NCBI GenBank assembly: GCA_910577465.1
Contig: CAJTMM010000042.1
Location: forward strand, 1 to 12,142
DNA from: an uncultured Muribaculaceae bacterium
GTDB lineage: Bacteria; Bacteroidota; Bacteroidia; Bacteroidales; Muribaculaceae
Length of the DNA stretch: 12,142 bases
Reading direction: 5' to 3'
Below, piece by piece: positions 1-7,786 of this stretch (the stretch's first letter is position 1; the number at the start of each line of letters is the position of its first letter). Below the pieces are notes generated by a model, which did no database searches, was not told where the DNA came from, and saw only the letters and a list, made by a program, of their open reading frames with translations. A program made the translations under genes and the position numbers.

Positions 1-91
1 ACCCACCAACAAACCCCTTCCCACGCCCCTAAAGTCCCTACCGACCTTAAAGTCCTACCATATACACCCCCGCATCCACCACGCACTTATC

Positions 92-114
92 AAAAAGAGG
101 GCAAGATGCCCTCT
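92..114 (-). terminator. Hairpin with A-tract, terminator-like on the - strand
   Basis: AGAGGGCA (96-103) and TGCCCTCT (107-114) form a perfect 8-bp stem with a 3-nt loop. Five A residues (92-96) overlap its left edge, so on the - strand the stem is followed by TTTTT, the layout of an intrinsic terminator. On the + strand the stem is followed by CTCCGACC, a poor terminator tail. No - strand gene is visible between here and pyrG. It may therefore be a bidirectional terminator of a + strand gene left of the window, or the end of an unseen small transcript. Confidence 0.45.
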
Positions 115-161
115 CTCCGACCCCCGCCACTCCCGATACAAAACCGCCCCCACCCACCGCC

Positions 162-192
162 ATTCCTCATTCCTAATTCCACATTCCTAATT
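162..192. repeat. Short tandem heptanucleotide repeat, ATTCCnn x4
   Basis: Four consecutive 7-nt units start at 162, 169, 176 and 183: ATTCCTC, ATTCCTA, ATTCCAC, ATTCCTA, followed by a partial ATT. ATTCC is invariant and the last two positions vary. The period is exactly 7 in a non-coding region, so this is a degenerate microsatellite-like repeat. No function can be assigned from the sequence. Confidence 0.75.
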
Positions 193-299
193 GAACTGGC
201 AAGAGCACATTGACATACTGGAAACACTATCTAACATCCATACACAAAATAACTTTATCAAAAAGACCTGTGGCGTGATTAGGTGTTGCGAAAAATTTG

Positions 300-307
300 T
301 ACTTTTG
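300..307 (+). promoter_or_regulatory. Putative -7 promoter box of pyrG
   Basis: TACTTTTG matches the Bacteroidetes housekeeping -7 consensus TAnnTTTG exactly. It lies 29 nt upstream of the pyrG GTG, which would give a short leader of roughly 20 to 25 nt. No good -33 TTTG element is seen at the expected spacing of about 19-21 nt, so the call rests on the -7 box and its position. Confidence 0.45.
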
Positions 308-336
308 TGCTTTGATAAAACAAACAATTTCAAGGC

Positions 337-1962
337 GTGGAAACCAAGTATATATTTGTGACCGGTGGAGTGGTGTCGTCGTTAGGCAAAGGCATCATTT
401 CTGCATCACTGGCATGCCTGTTGAAGTCAAGGGGATATCGGGTTACGATACAGAAATTTGACCCGTACATCAACATCGACCCCGGTACGCTTAACCCCTA
501 TGAGCATGGTGAATGTTATGTGACCGTCGACGGACACGAAGCCGACCTCGACCTCGGGCACTACGAGCGATTCACAAACGTTCCCACAACACGTGCCAAT
601 AATATCACCACCGGACGCATCTATCAGAGTGTTATTGATAAGGAGCGTCGTGGCGATTACCTTGGCAAGACAGTGCAGATAATCCCGCACATCACCGACG
701 AGATAAAACGCAATGTGAAACTGCTTGGCAATACCGGCGATTTCGATTTCATCATTACCGAAATCGGAGGTACTGTTGGTGACATAGAGTCGCTACCGTT
801 CTTGGAAAGCGTGCGTCAGTTGCGATGGGAGCTGGGCATGGACAGCCTGTGCATACACCTCACATACGTGCCATATCTCAAGGCGGCAAAGGAATTGAAA
901 ACCAAGCCTACGCAGCATTCCGTAAAGCAGTTGCAGCAATTGGGCATACAGCCCGATGTGTTGGTGCTCCGCACCGAGTGCGACATCCCCGTGGCTATGC
1001 GACGCAAGATTGCGCAGTTCTGTAATGTCGCTCCCGATGCCGTGGTGCAGTCCATCGACCTGCCTTCCATCTACGAAGTGCCCGTGATGATGCACGCACA
1101 GCATCTCGACGAGACCGTGTTGCGGAAGATGGGCGTGGCGCCGCATGGCGAGCCGCACATGGAGCCATGGATGAATTTCCTCGACAAGATGAAACGTGCC
1201 GAAAAAGTGGTCACCATCGGATTGGTTGGAAAATATGTGGAATTGCAGGACGCCTACAAATCCATCAACGAGTCCCTCTTCCAGGCAGCCACCTACAACG
1301 ACCGTAAGCTCCAACTGAAGTACATCCACAGCGAGAAACTCACTGACCAAAATGTCGATGAGATGCTCAAAGATATGGACGGTGTGATAATAGCCCCCGG
1401 ATTCGGACAGCGTGGTATCGAAGGCAAATTCATCGCCTTGAAATGGTGTCGCGAGCACGATATCCCCACCTTCGGAATCTGTCTCGGTATGCAATGCATG
1501 GTCATAGAGTTCGCACGCAATGTGCTCGGTTATGCCGACGCCAACAGCACCGAGATGAATCCTACCACTCCGCACAATGTCATTGACCTCATGGAGGAAC
1601 AGAAATCCATCTCCAACATGGGTGGCACTATGCGTCTCGGTGCCTACGATTGCCGCTTGGCGGAAGACAGCACCGCAGCCAAGGCTTATGGTACTACCGA
1701 AGTCAAGGAACGTCATCGTCACCGCTTTGAGTTCAACAACGACTATCGTGCTGAATTTGAGCGTGCCGGAATGCGCTGCGTGGGTGAGAACCCCGCCACT
1801 CACCTTGTGGAAGTCGTGGAGATTCCCGGTATGCGGTGGTGGGTAGGTACGCAATACCATCCCGAATACACCGGCACCGTATTGGCACCGAACCCGCTGT
1901 TCGTGTCATTTGTAAAAGCGGCTATAGATTATGGCAGGAAGCGTGAAATGAATCAATTATAA
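337..1962 (+). CDS. pyrG: CTP synthase (glutamine-hydrolysing)
   Basis: Makes CTP from UTP, ATP and glutamine, the last step of cytoplasmic pyrimidine nucleotide synthesis. At 541 aa it has the usual family length. The N-terminal synthetase domain (about 1-270) opens with the signature VTGGVVSSLGKG (residues 8-19), containing the nucleotide-binding loop. The C-terminal class I glutamine amidotransferase domain (about 290-535) has the nucleophile Cys382 in FGICLGMQ and the other triad members His508 and Glu510 in QYHPEY. The start is GTG: the encoded METKYIFVTGG aligns with the start of known CTP synthases, and there is no upstream in-frame ATG. AAGG sits only one base before the GTG, too close for a normal Shine-Dalgarno site. 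yidC follows after 23 nt without a terminator, so the two are probably co-transcribed. The protein appears intact. Confidence 0.98.
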   Translation: METKYIFVTGGVVSSLGKGIISASLACLLKSRGYRVTIQKFDPYINIDPGTLNPYEHGECYVTVDGHEADLDLGHYERFTNVPTTRANNITTGRIYQSVIDKERRGDYLGKTVQIIPHITDEIKRNVKLLGNTGDFDFIITEIGGTVGDIESLPFLESVRQLRWELGMDSLCIHLTYVPYLKAAKELKTKPTQHSVKQLQQLGIQPDVLVLRTECDIPVAMRRKIAQFCNVAPDAVVQSIDLPSIYEVPVMMHAQHLDETVLRKMGVAPHGEPHMEPWMNFLDKMKRAEKVVTIGLVGKYVELQDAYKSINESLFQAATYNDRKLQLKYIHSEKLTDQNVDEMLKDMDGVIIAPGFGQRGIEGKFIALKWCREHDIPTFGICLGMQCMVIEFARNVLGYADANSTEMNPTTPHNVIDLMEEQKSISNMGGTMRLGAYDCRLAEDSTAAKAYGTTEVKERHRHRFEFNNDYRAEFERAGMRCVGENPATHLVEVVEIPGMRWWVGTQYHPEYTGTVLAPNPLFVSFVKAAIDYGRKREMNQL

Positions 1963-1985
1963 CAACAACATATAACCTGAAAGAT

Positions 1986-4085
1986 ATGGATAAGAATACC
2001 ATTTGGGGTATGCTGCTTATGGGAGCCGTGATATTAGGCTTCATGTACATCAACCAACCATCGGCGGAGGAGCGCGCCCGCATGGAACGCGAACGTCTCG
2101 AACAGCAACAGCAGGCGGCAGAACTCTCCGACAACTCTAATCTTTTGACCGTTGACTCTATTAGCGCTCAGGAACGTAGCGCAATCATCAATACGGTTAA
2201 GACTCTCGGTATCGCTGATTCAGTTACCGGCGGATATCGTTTGGCAACATCTGATGTGGTGCTTACGCTATCCTCCGACAATGTTTTGGGCGGTACGGTT
2301 ACCACCGACTACGGCACGGTGCCTGTGGCTGATATCGTTGCTGCCAATTACAGCTCGATAAGCAATGCCGAGGCTGCCCGCGCGGTGTCCAAGTTGAAGA
2401 AAGCTCTTGCTGACGCTGCCAAGTACAAGGGGTTTGCCCGCCATCTGGCAGGTGACTCTACCACTGTTAAGCTCGAGAACGATGTATTGGCTCTGGAGAT
2501 TTCCAATAAAGGTGGTGTCATTGCACGTGCCGCTCTCAAGGATTACCAGACCTACGATTCCACTGCCGTAACACCTATCGGTGCCACCGACAGCTACGGA
2601 TTCACCCTCACCTCATCCAATCAGCGGTTCGATACCCGCGAGTTCTTCTTTACCCCTGTGGTGGAGAATGACAGCACTGTCCTCATGCAGCTCGACCTTG
2701 GCGACGGTGCCGTATGGGGCATCCGTTACACTCTCCCTTCCACCGGTTATCTGGTGAAGATGGACGTGGTGCAGCAGGGCATGAATGTGGTGATACCGCC
2801 GAGCGTGGCAACCATGGATTTCTCCTGGTCGCAGAAGATGGAGCGCAATGAAGCCGGACGCATGTTCGAGGAACGCAATAGTGCGTTGTACTACATGTTT
2901 GCCAATGGCGATGTCGATAATCTGAGTGAGACATCATCCGACCGCGAGGAACTTAACGAGCGCATCAAGTGGATTGGCTATAAAAACCAGTTCTTCTCGG
3001 CTGTCCTTGTACCCGCCACCACATTCTCAAGTGCCATACTCGGCTCAGAGAAACTCGACGACAACGATTATCTGAAGTCTCTCAGCACCGAAGCCACGAT
3101 GGACTACTCTTCCACCCATGCCAATCCCGCTTCTTTCACATGGTTCCTCGGTCCCAACTCTTATCCGCTTCTCTCCGATTTGCAGGATCAGATTACTCCC
3201 GAGGAGAATCTTCATCTCACCAAGCTCATTCCGTTGGGCTGGACACTGTTCCGTTGGATCAACACCCTCATCGTCATCCCTGTATTTGATTTCTTCGGTC
3301 AGTTCATCCACAATTATGGTATAATAATACTCCTCCTCACTATATTCATCAAGATAATCCTCTTCCCCTTCACCTACAAGAGCTACATGTCACAGGCAAA
3401 GATGCGTGTGCTTGCTCCGGAGATAAAGGAAATCAATGATAAGTATCCCGGCAATGAAAATGCCATGAAGCGTCAGCAGGAAACTATGGCATTATATAGC
3501 CGTGCCGGCGCAAGCCCCTTCTCCGGTTGTTTGCCCATGTTGCTGCAGTTGCCTATTCTTGTGGCTATGTTCAACTTCTTCCCCTCGGCTATCGAATTGC
3601 GTGGTGAATCTTTCCTCTGGGCAAAGGACCTCTCGGCTCCCGATGCCATCTGGAGCTGGAGTACACACATCCCGTTCATCTCAGGCACGTTTGGCAATCA
3701 CGTCAGCTTGTTCTGCTTGCTCATGACTGTTGTCAATATCATCTACACACGCATCAACATGCAGAGCCAGCCCGGCGGCAATTCCATGCCCGGAATGAAG
3801 TGGATGATGTATCTCATGCCGGTTATGTTCCTCTTCTTCTTCAACAACTATGCATCCGGCTTGAGCTACTACTACTTCCTGTCACTGCTCATCACCATCA
3901 TACAGACATACATATTCCGCAAGGTGGTTGACGAGGAAAAGGTGCGTGCCACAATGCGCGAGAATGCCCGCAAACCTAAAAAGAAAAGCGGTTTCATGGC
4001 TCGTCTGGAAGAAGCGCAGCGTCGTCAGCAGGCTATGATGCGTGAACAGGAGAAACAGCGCGGCAAGAAGGGCGGACGCCGATAA
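1986..4085 (+). CDS. yidC: Membrane protein insertase YidC
   Basis: Inserts and folds inner-membrane proteins, alone or with SecYEG. At 699 aa it is the long Gram-negative type, and longer than the E. coli protein (548 aa). An N-terminal membrane segment (about residues 4-22) is followed by a large periplasmic domain (about 25-420). The conserved insertase core follows: membrane segments near 425-462, the cytoplasmic hairpin loop starting FTYKSYMSQAKMRVL, then segments near 515-537 (after PFSGCLPM, 511-518), 573-588 and 603-650. The conserved SGLSYYYF motif lies in the last part. The tail after about 655 is very basic and Gln/Arg-rich (ending GKKGGRR), as in YidC proteins whose C-terminus contacts the ribosome. 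The gene follows pyrG by 23 nt and has an A-rich leader instead of a clear Shine-Dalgarno site. No terminator is evident before ftnA. Confidence 0.97.
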   Translation: MDKNTIWGMLLMGAVILGFMYINQPSAEERARMERERLEQQQQAAELSDNSNLLTVDSISAQERSAIINTVKTLGIADSVTGGYRLATSDVVLTLSSDNVLGGTVTTDYGTVPVADIVAANYSSISNAEAARAVSKLKKALADAAKYKGFARHLAGDSTTVKLENDVLALEISNKGGVIARAALKDYQTYDSTAVTPIGATDSYGFTLTSSNQRFDTREFFFTPVVENDSTVLMQLDLGDGAVWGIRYTLPSTGYLVKMDVVQQGMNVVIPPSVATMDFSWSQKMERNEAGRMFEERNSALYYMFANGDVDNLSETSSDREELNERIKWIGYKNQFFSAVLVPATTFSSAILGSEKLDDNDYLKSLSTEATMDYSSTHANPASFTWFLGPNSYPLLSDLQDQITPEENLHLTKLIPLGWTLFRWINTLIVIPVFDFFGQFIHNYGIIILLLTIFIKIILFPFTYKSYMSQAKMRVLAPEIKEINDKYPGNENAMKRQQETMALYSRAGASPFSGCLPMLLQLPILVAMFNFFPSAIELRGESFLWAKDLSAPDAIWSWSTHIPFISGTFGNHVSLFCLLMTVVNIIYTRINMQSQPGGNSMPGMKWMMYLMPVMFLFFFNNYASGLSYYYFLSLLITIIQTYIFRKVVDEEKVRATMRENARKPKKKSGFMARLEEAQRRQQAMMREQEKQRGKKGGRR

Positions 4086-4152
4086 ATAATGCAAGTACGT
4101 TATTTGAACCGATAAAACTATAATCAGAAAGTTCTTTTAAATCATAAAAGAT

Positions 4153-4668
4153 ATGATAAGCAACAAAATTCAAGACGCTATCAATGCGCAAATCAATGCC
4201 GAATTTTGGTCGGCATACCTCTATCTCTCCATGAGCATGCACTTCGAGGCTGAAGGCCGTCAAGGTGTGGCAAATTGGTTTAAAATCCAATTTCAGGAAG
4301 AACAGGCTCACGCCCAGATTTTCATCAATTATCTGAATCAGCGTGGCGGTCGTGTGGTTCTGAAAGCTATTGATGCGGTACCCACCTCATGGGAGTCTCC
4401 TCTCGATGCTTTCAAGGCTACTTTGGAGCATGAACAGAAAGTGACCGCGATGATCAACAACATCTATGCCATAGCTGAAGCTGAAAACGACTATGCCACC
4501 CGCGACCGTCTCAATTGGTTCGTTACCGAACAGGTTGAAGAGGAGGACAATGCCCGTCAACTCATCGACAAGTATGCTATGATAGGCGACAACGGCATGG
4601 GTCAGTACATGCTCGATCAGGAGCTTGCAGCCCGTGTCTACAATGCTCCCGCAGCATTGGGCGAATAA
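4153..4668 (+). CDS. ftnA: Ferritin (non-haem iron storage protein)
   Basis: Oxidises Fe2+ at a di-iron ferroxidase centre and stores the iron in a 24-subunit cytoplasmic shell. At 171 aa it has the normal bacterial FtnA length and a four-helix-bundle pattern. The ferroxidase ligands known for E. coli FtnA fall at the same residue numbers: Glu17, Glu50, His53, Glu94 and Gln127. The third-site acidic residues Glu49, Glu126, Glu129 and Glu130 are also present. There is no haem-ligating Met typical of bacterioferritin, so ferritin is the better call. The ATG at 4153 gives MISNKIQDAINAQ, a normal start. The 67-nt leader holds a weak A/T-rich stem (4133-4139 with 4145-4151) next to the start codon. 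TTATTTG near 4100-4106 only loosely resembles a -7 box, so whether the gene has its own promoter is unclear. A hairpin terminator follows the stop. Confidence 0.96.
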   Translation: MISNKIQDAINAQINAEFWSAYLYLSMSMHFEAEGRQGVANWFKIQFQEEQAHAQIFINYLNQRGGRVVLKAIDAVPTSWESPLDAFKATLEHEQKVTAMINNIYAIAEAENDYATRDRLNWFVTEQVEEEDNARQLIDKYAMIGDNGMGQYMLDQELAARVYNAPAALGE

Positions 4669-4696
4669 GCCGGCATCCGCTTAATATCCAATAACA

Positions 4697-4736
4697 CATC
4701 AATGGCGCAGACCGTAAGGAACCTGCGCCATTGATG
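4697..4736 (+). terminator. Probable ftnA transcription terminator
   Basis: CATCAATGGCGCAG (4697-4710) and CTGCGCCATTGATG (4723-4736) form a perfect 14-bp stem with a 12-nt loop, starting 29 nt after the ftnA stop. The stem is followed by CTGTTTGA, so the U-rich tail is weak. The position at the end of a gene and the stem length support a terminator. Without a T-run it could also act mainly as a 3' stabilising hairpin. Confidence 0.65.
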
Positions 4737-4757
4737 CTGTTTGACCGGTACTTAAAA

Positions 4758-4829
4758 TAGCATGCGTCATTATCTAATACCGTACTCCTATTAGTGCGTA
4801 TTGGTATTGTTGCATAATGGCGCATGTTA
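4758..4829 (+). other. Long imperfect palindrome, possible structured RNA
   Basis: TAGCATGCGTCATTAT (4758-4773) pairs over 16 bp with ATAATGGCGCATGTTA (4814-4829). Inside it AATACC (4776-4781) pairs with GGTATT (4803-4808), then GTACT (4782-4786) with AGTGC (4793-4797), closing a 6-nt loop. Three pairs are G-U wobbles if the + strand is the RNA (4760/4827, 4767/4820, 4783/4796); on the - strand they become A-C mismatches. This favours a structure in + strand RNA. It lies between the ends of two convergent genes and codes for nothing recognisable. It could be a second terminator, a palindromic repeat unit or a small RNA. Confidence 0.5.
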
Positions 4830-4854
4830 CTGAAAAGGACTAAAATAAAAGGGT

Positions 4855-4893
4855 TAAAACTAAAGCGGCGTGCCTATCGAGACACGCCGCTTT
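4855..4893 (-). terminator. Intrinsic terminator of the M13 peptidase gene
   Basis: AAAGCGGCGTG (4862-4872) and CACGCCGCTTT (4883-4893) form a perfect 11-bp GC-rich stem with a 10-nt loop, 39 nt beyond the M13 peptidase stop codon. Read on the - strand, the stem ends in CTTTA and continues GTTTTAA, a U-rich tail. On the + strand there is only TTTG after the stem, so termination should be stronger for the leftward transcript. Confidence 0.8.
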
Positions 4894-4932
4894 GAATGGT
4901 ATCGGTATTTTCTGAATTATACCCTTAATCCG

Positions 4933-6975
4933 TTACCAGATGATTACACGTTCTTCAACAGGACGGAACATCGGTTGACCTTCGGTGATATCGAATGCCT
5001 TGAAGAAGGGGTCGAGGTTGCGCAGTGTCACATTCACACGATTTTCACCCAATGAGTGTACGTCGCCTGATGTGAGTGAGCGAATCTCTTCGTCGCGGAT
5101 ATTCTGTCCCCAGAGGTTAGCGTAGTTCATGTAGAATACCTGTGCGGGGGTGAAGCCTTCGATTTTCACATTCTCTACATCCACGCCTTTCTTCTTCTGA
5201 GAATCGAGGAATGCGGTCATGGCAACGCGCAAGCCGCCTTGGTCGGCAATGTTCTCGCCCATGGTGTAAGTACCGTTGGCATGAAGGCCGGGGAGCACTT
5301 CCACAGCGTCGAACTGTGCGCCGAGACCCTTGGTCATTTCAGTGAATTTTTCCAAATCTTCCGGTTGCCACCAGTTCACCATGTTGCCTTCGGCATCGAA
5401 GTTGCGGCCTTGGTCATCAAATCCGTGAGTCATTTCATGACCTATTACCACACCTATACCACCGTAGTTTTCAGCATCTGACGATTCGGGATCGAAGAAC
5501 GGAGCCTGAAGGATGGCTGCGGGGAATACGATTTCATTGGCAAGGGGATTGTAATATGCGTTGACGGTCTGAGGTGTCATTCCCCATTCGGTACGGTCAA
5601 CGGGTTTGCCCCATTTTTTATAGTATTCCTTCTGATGCCACATGCCCACGTTGTGCATGTTTTCGTAATACGAAAGGTTGGGGTCGATTTCCATTGTGGA
5701 GTAATCTTTCCATTTGTCGGGGTAGCCGATTTTAACTGTGAATGCGTTGAGCTTTTTAAGCGCATTGAGTTTGGTGTCGTCGCTCATCCATTCGAGGTGC
5801 AGGATATGCTTGCCGAGGGCGGTGCGGAGGTTTTCTACCAGACCGATCATGTAGTCTTTGGATGATTGGGGGAAGTATTTCTCAACATAGAGTTGACCTA
5901 CGGCTTCACCCATGGCACCTTCGGTGGCGCCGAGCGCACGTTTCCAACGGGGACGCTGCTGCTGTACGCCGCTCATCACTTTGCTGAATTCAAATGCGGT
6001 GTCAGTGAACTTGTCGCTGAGCTTACCGGCTGCCTGTGCCACATATTTCCAGAGGTAGTAATCTTTGATTTCACGGTCGGTGAGCGATGCCATCAGGTCG
6101 TTGGCTTGCTTCACGGTGTTGATTTCGGTTACAATCACCTGTTCGGGTGAGGGGATACCCATGGTCTCGATAAAGAAACGGTCCCAGTTGATGGCGGGAT
6201 ACATCTCCTTGAGTTGTGCGAATGTACGGGGATTGTACATGGCGGGGATGTTGCGGCTCTGTTCGCGAGTCCATGTCGAGTCAGCGATGGCGGTTTCAAT
6301 CTTCATCACGTTTTTCATGATGCGGGTGGCGTCTTTTTTCTTGAAGCCGGCATTCATCATCTGATTGACTATGAGCTTTTGGTAAGCTTCGCGCACCTCT
6401 TTGTTGCGTTTGTCATTCTGAAGGTAATAGTCACGGTCGCCCAGTCCGAGTCCGCCACCGCTCACATACATGGCATATACCTGTGAGTTGGCGAGGTCCT
6501 CTTGGGGGCCGGCGCCGAAGAACGGGCTGGCATAGTTGGCGTGCATCCACATGAAGAGGTCTTCCATACCTTCGTGAGGTGTGTTCTCAATCTTCTTGAG
6601 GTCGGCTTGTATGGGGGCGGCACCCTCGGCGTTGCGGCGTGCGGAGTCCATTGCCTGATTGTAGATTGTGGACACTTTGAATGCCACGGTACCGGGCTGG
6701 GGATTGGTGGCTGCGAGATTGAGCACGATATCCTTTACACGGGCTTCGCTGGAGTCGGAAAGAATGTTGAATTTTCCGTAGCGGGCGTGTTCGGCGGTAA
6801 GAGGATTGGCGTCCTGCCATTTTTTGTTTACGTGACGGTAGAAGTCAGTGCCTGCGGGTATCGAATTATCGATTTGTGAGGCGTCTAAGCTCTTGAGGTG
6901 TTCCTCGGCGGCGGAGACACCTGCGGTTGCTGTAAGCGTCAAAGCCATTGCAAGAGCGATTTTTGATAAATTCAT
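4933..6975 (-). CDS. pepO: Secreted M13-family zinc metallopeptidase (neprilysin/PepO type)
   Basis: A zinc endopeptidase expected to cleave oligopeptides outside the cytoplasm. The chosen ATG (6975) gives MNLSKIALAMALTLTATAG, a signal peptide with probable cleavage after GVSA near residue 22. No lipobox Cys is present, so it is probably periplasmic or released. At 680 aa the length is normal for M13 enzymes. The zinc site is complete: HEMTH (His513, Glu514, His517) and ENIAD (Glu574, Asp578). The substrate-binding NAYY motif is at 472-475. His640 and Arg646 correspond to neprilysin His711 and Arg717, with identical spacing. The C-terminus ends in IIW where many family members end in a Trp. 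An in-frame ATG 75 nt upstream (7050) would put a polar stretch before the signal peptide and overlap ubiE, so it was rejected. The gene follows ubiE by 32 nt and ends at a good terminator. The physiological substrate is unknown. Confidence 0.95.
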   Translation of the reverse strand: MNLSKIALAMALTLTATAGVSAAEEHLKSLDASQIDNSIPAGTDFYRHVNKKWQDANPLTAEHARYGKFNILSDSSEARVKDIVLNLAATNPQPGTVAFKVSTIYNQAMDSARRNAEGAAPIQADLKKIENTPHEGMEDLFMWMHANYASPFFGAGPQEDLANSQVYAMYVSGGGLGLGDRDYYLQNDKRNKEVREAYQKLIVNQMMNAGFKKKDATRIMKNVMKIETAIADSTWTREQSRNIPAMYNPRTFAQLKEMYPAINWDRFFIETMGIPSPEQVIVTEINTVKQANDLMASLTDREIKDYYLWKYVAQAAGKLSDKFTDTAFEFSKVMSGVQQQRPRWKRALGATEGAMGEAVGQLYVEKYFPQSSKDYMIGLVENLRTALGKHILHLEWMSDDTKLNALKKLNAFTVKIGYPDKWKDYSTMEIDPNLSYYENMHNVGMWHQKEYYKKWGKPVDRTEWGMTPQTVNAYYNPLANEIVFPAAILQAPFFDPESSDAENYGGIGVVIGHEMTHGFDDQGRNFDAEGNMVNWWQPEDLEKFTEMTKGLGAQFDAVEVLPGLHANGTYTMGENIADQGGLRVAMTAFLDSQKKKGVDVENVKIEGFTPAQVFYMNYANLWGQNIRDEEIRSLTSGDVHSLGENRVNVTLRNLDPFFKAFDITEGQPMFRPVEERVIIW

Positions 6976-7007
6976 GTTTATACTATGTTTTTTGTTGGTT
7001 GTATTGT

Positions 7008-7757
7008 TTATTCTTGTTCCGATGGTTTCCTGCCGGTGTATATGGTGCATGTGCCGAATGTGAGACGGTGGTAACGCGTGTCGGTAAATCCGGCATGCTT
7101 CATGATTGCTGTCATCTCCGGTCCCTGGGGTACGGCTGCTATGCTTTCAGGCAGATATGCGTAAGCGCGTACATCTTTCGATACCATCCGTCCCACAATA
7201 GGGATTATATGCCGTGTGTACAGATGGTACAGCGGCTTGATAATCGGCGAGGTGGGGGTAGATAGTTCAATGACCGTGATTGTACCTCCGGGACGCAGCA
7301 CGCGCAGCATCTCACGGTAGCCCTGCAGGAGGTTCTCGAAGTTGCGTACACCGTATGCTACGGTTACGGCATGGAACGTGTGGTCCTCCCACGGCATGGC
7401 GAGTGAGTCACCGGCATGAAGCGTTATACGGTCCGATAGTCCGGCATCGGCTATCTTGCGTTGCCCTACGGCAATCATACCTTCCGACAGGTCTATCCCG
7501 GTGATTGCTGTGGCGTCTGTACGCCGTGCAAGCAATATTGCGAGGTCGCCGGTCCCGGTAGCTACATCGAGGATGGTGCTGTGGGGATGGGCTTTGAGCA
7601 TATCCACGGCTTTGCGGCGCCATATCCGGTCTATACCGAATGTCATGGCGCGGTTCATGAAGTCGTAGGCAGGTGCGATGTTGTCAAACATCTCGCGTAC
7701 CTGCTGGGTCTTGTTGCGGCTGTCGCCGTTGTATGGATTTATGCTCTCGCAGTTCAC
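7008..7757 (-). CDS. ubiE: Demethylmenaquinone methyltransferase (UbiE/MenG)
   Basis: SAM-dependent C-methyltransferase that turns demethylmenaquinone into menaquinone, the last step for the respiratory quinone used by anaerobic Bacteroidales. The Rossmann SAM-binding motif is DVATGTGD (residues 64-71), followed by GIDLSEGM. The family signature YGVRNFEN and the post-motif LRPGGTITVIE are both present, as is the early MFDNIAPAYDFMN. The start is placed at a GTG (7757), giving MNCESINPYNGDS and 249 aa, the normal family length. There is no ATG between the purC stop and the conserved region. The only in-frame upstream ATG (7991) lies deep inside purC and would add 78 residues of out-of-frame purC sequence. 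The gene starts 29 nt after purC and ends 32 nt before the M13 peptidase gene, so all three may share a transcript. Confidence 0.95.
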   Translation of the reverse strand: MNCESINPYNGDSRNKTQQVREMFDNIAPAYDFMNRAMTFGIDRIWRRKAVDMLKAHPHSTILDVATGTGDLAILLARRTDATAITGIDLSEGMIAVGQRKIADAGLSDRITLHAGDSLAMPWEDHTFHAVTVAYGVRNFENLLQGYREMLRVLRPGGTITVIELSTPTSPIIKPLYHLYTRHIIPIVGRMVSKDVRAYAYLPESIAAVPQGPEMTAIMKHAGFTDTRYHRLTFGTCTIYTGRKPSEQE

Positions 7758-7786
7758 TGGTCGAATTTGTAGGCAGGGTGATAATA

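Larger units (their letters stand above)
1..336. other. Non-coding region upstream of pyrG
   Basis: No credible gene is visible on either strand. The first 190 bases are strongly C-rich and G-poor. They contain a degenerate direct repeat (TAAAGTCC followed by CTACC or TACC, at 30-42 and 48-59), a compact hairpin (92-114) and a heptanucleotide repeat (162-192). The A/T-rich part from about 240 to 336 holds the putative pyrG promoter. A 12-nt string TTATCAAAAAGA occurs at 87-98 and again at 255-266, and its 9-nt core is found inverted at 311-319; in such A/T-rich sequence this may be chance. The gene to the left lies outside the window. Confidence 0.8.

Noticed and set aside
255..319. TTATCAAAAAGA repeated at 87-98 and 255-266, with an inverted core at 311-319 around the pyrG promoter
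   Set aside because: The strings are short and A/T-rich, and the inverted arms are only 9 nt and 48 nt apart, so chance is an adequate explanation.
793..1860. 355-codon open frame antisense to pyrG
   Set aside because: It lies entirely within the clearly real pyrG, has a His/Val-rich translation without any recognisable domain, and is explained by the codon use of the sense gene.
5635..6879. Series of + strand open frames (up to 125 codons) opposite the M13 peptidase gene
   Set aside because: All are antisense to a well-supported gene with complete catalytic motifs, show no domain and have no leader or promoter signals.
6976..7050. 25-residue upstream extension of the M13 peptidase to the ATG at 7050
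   Set aside because: It would bury the signal peptide behind a polar His/Arg/Asn stretch and overlap the end of ubiE.
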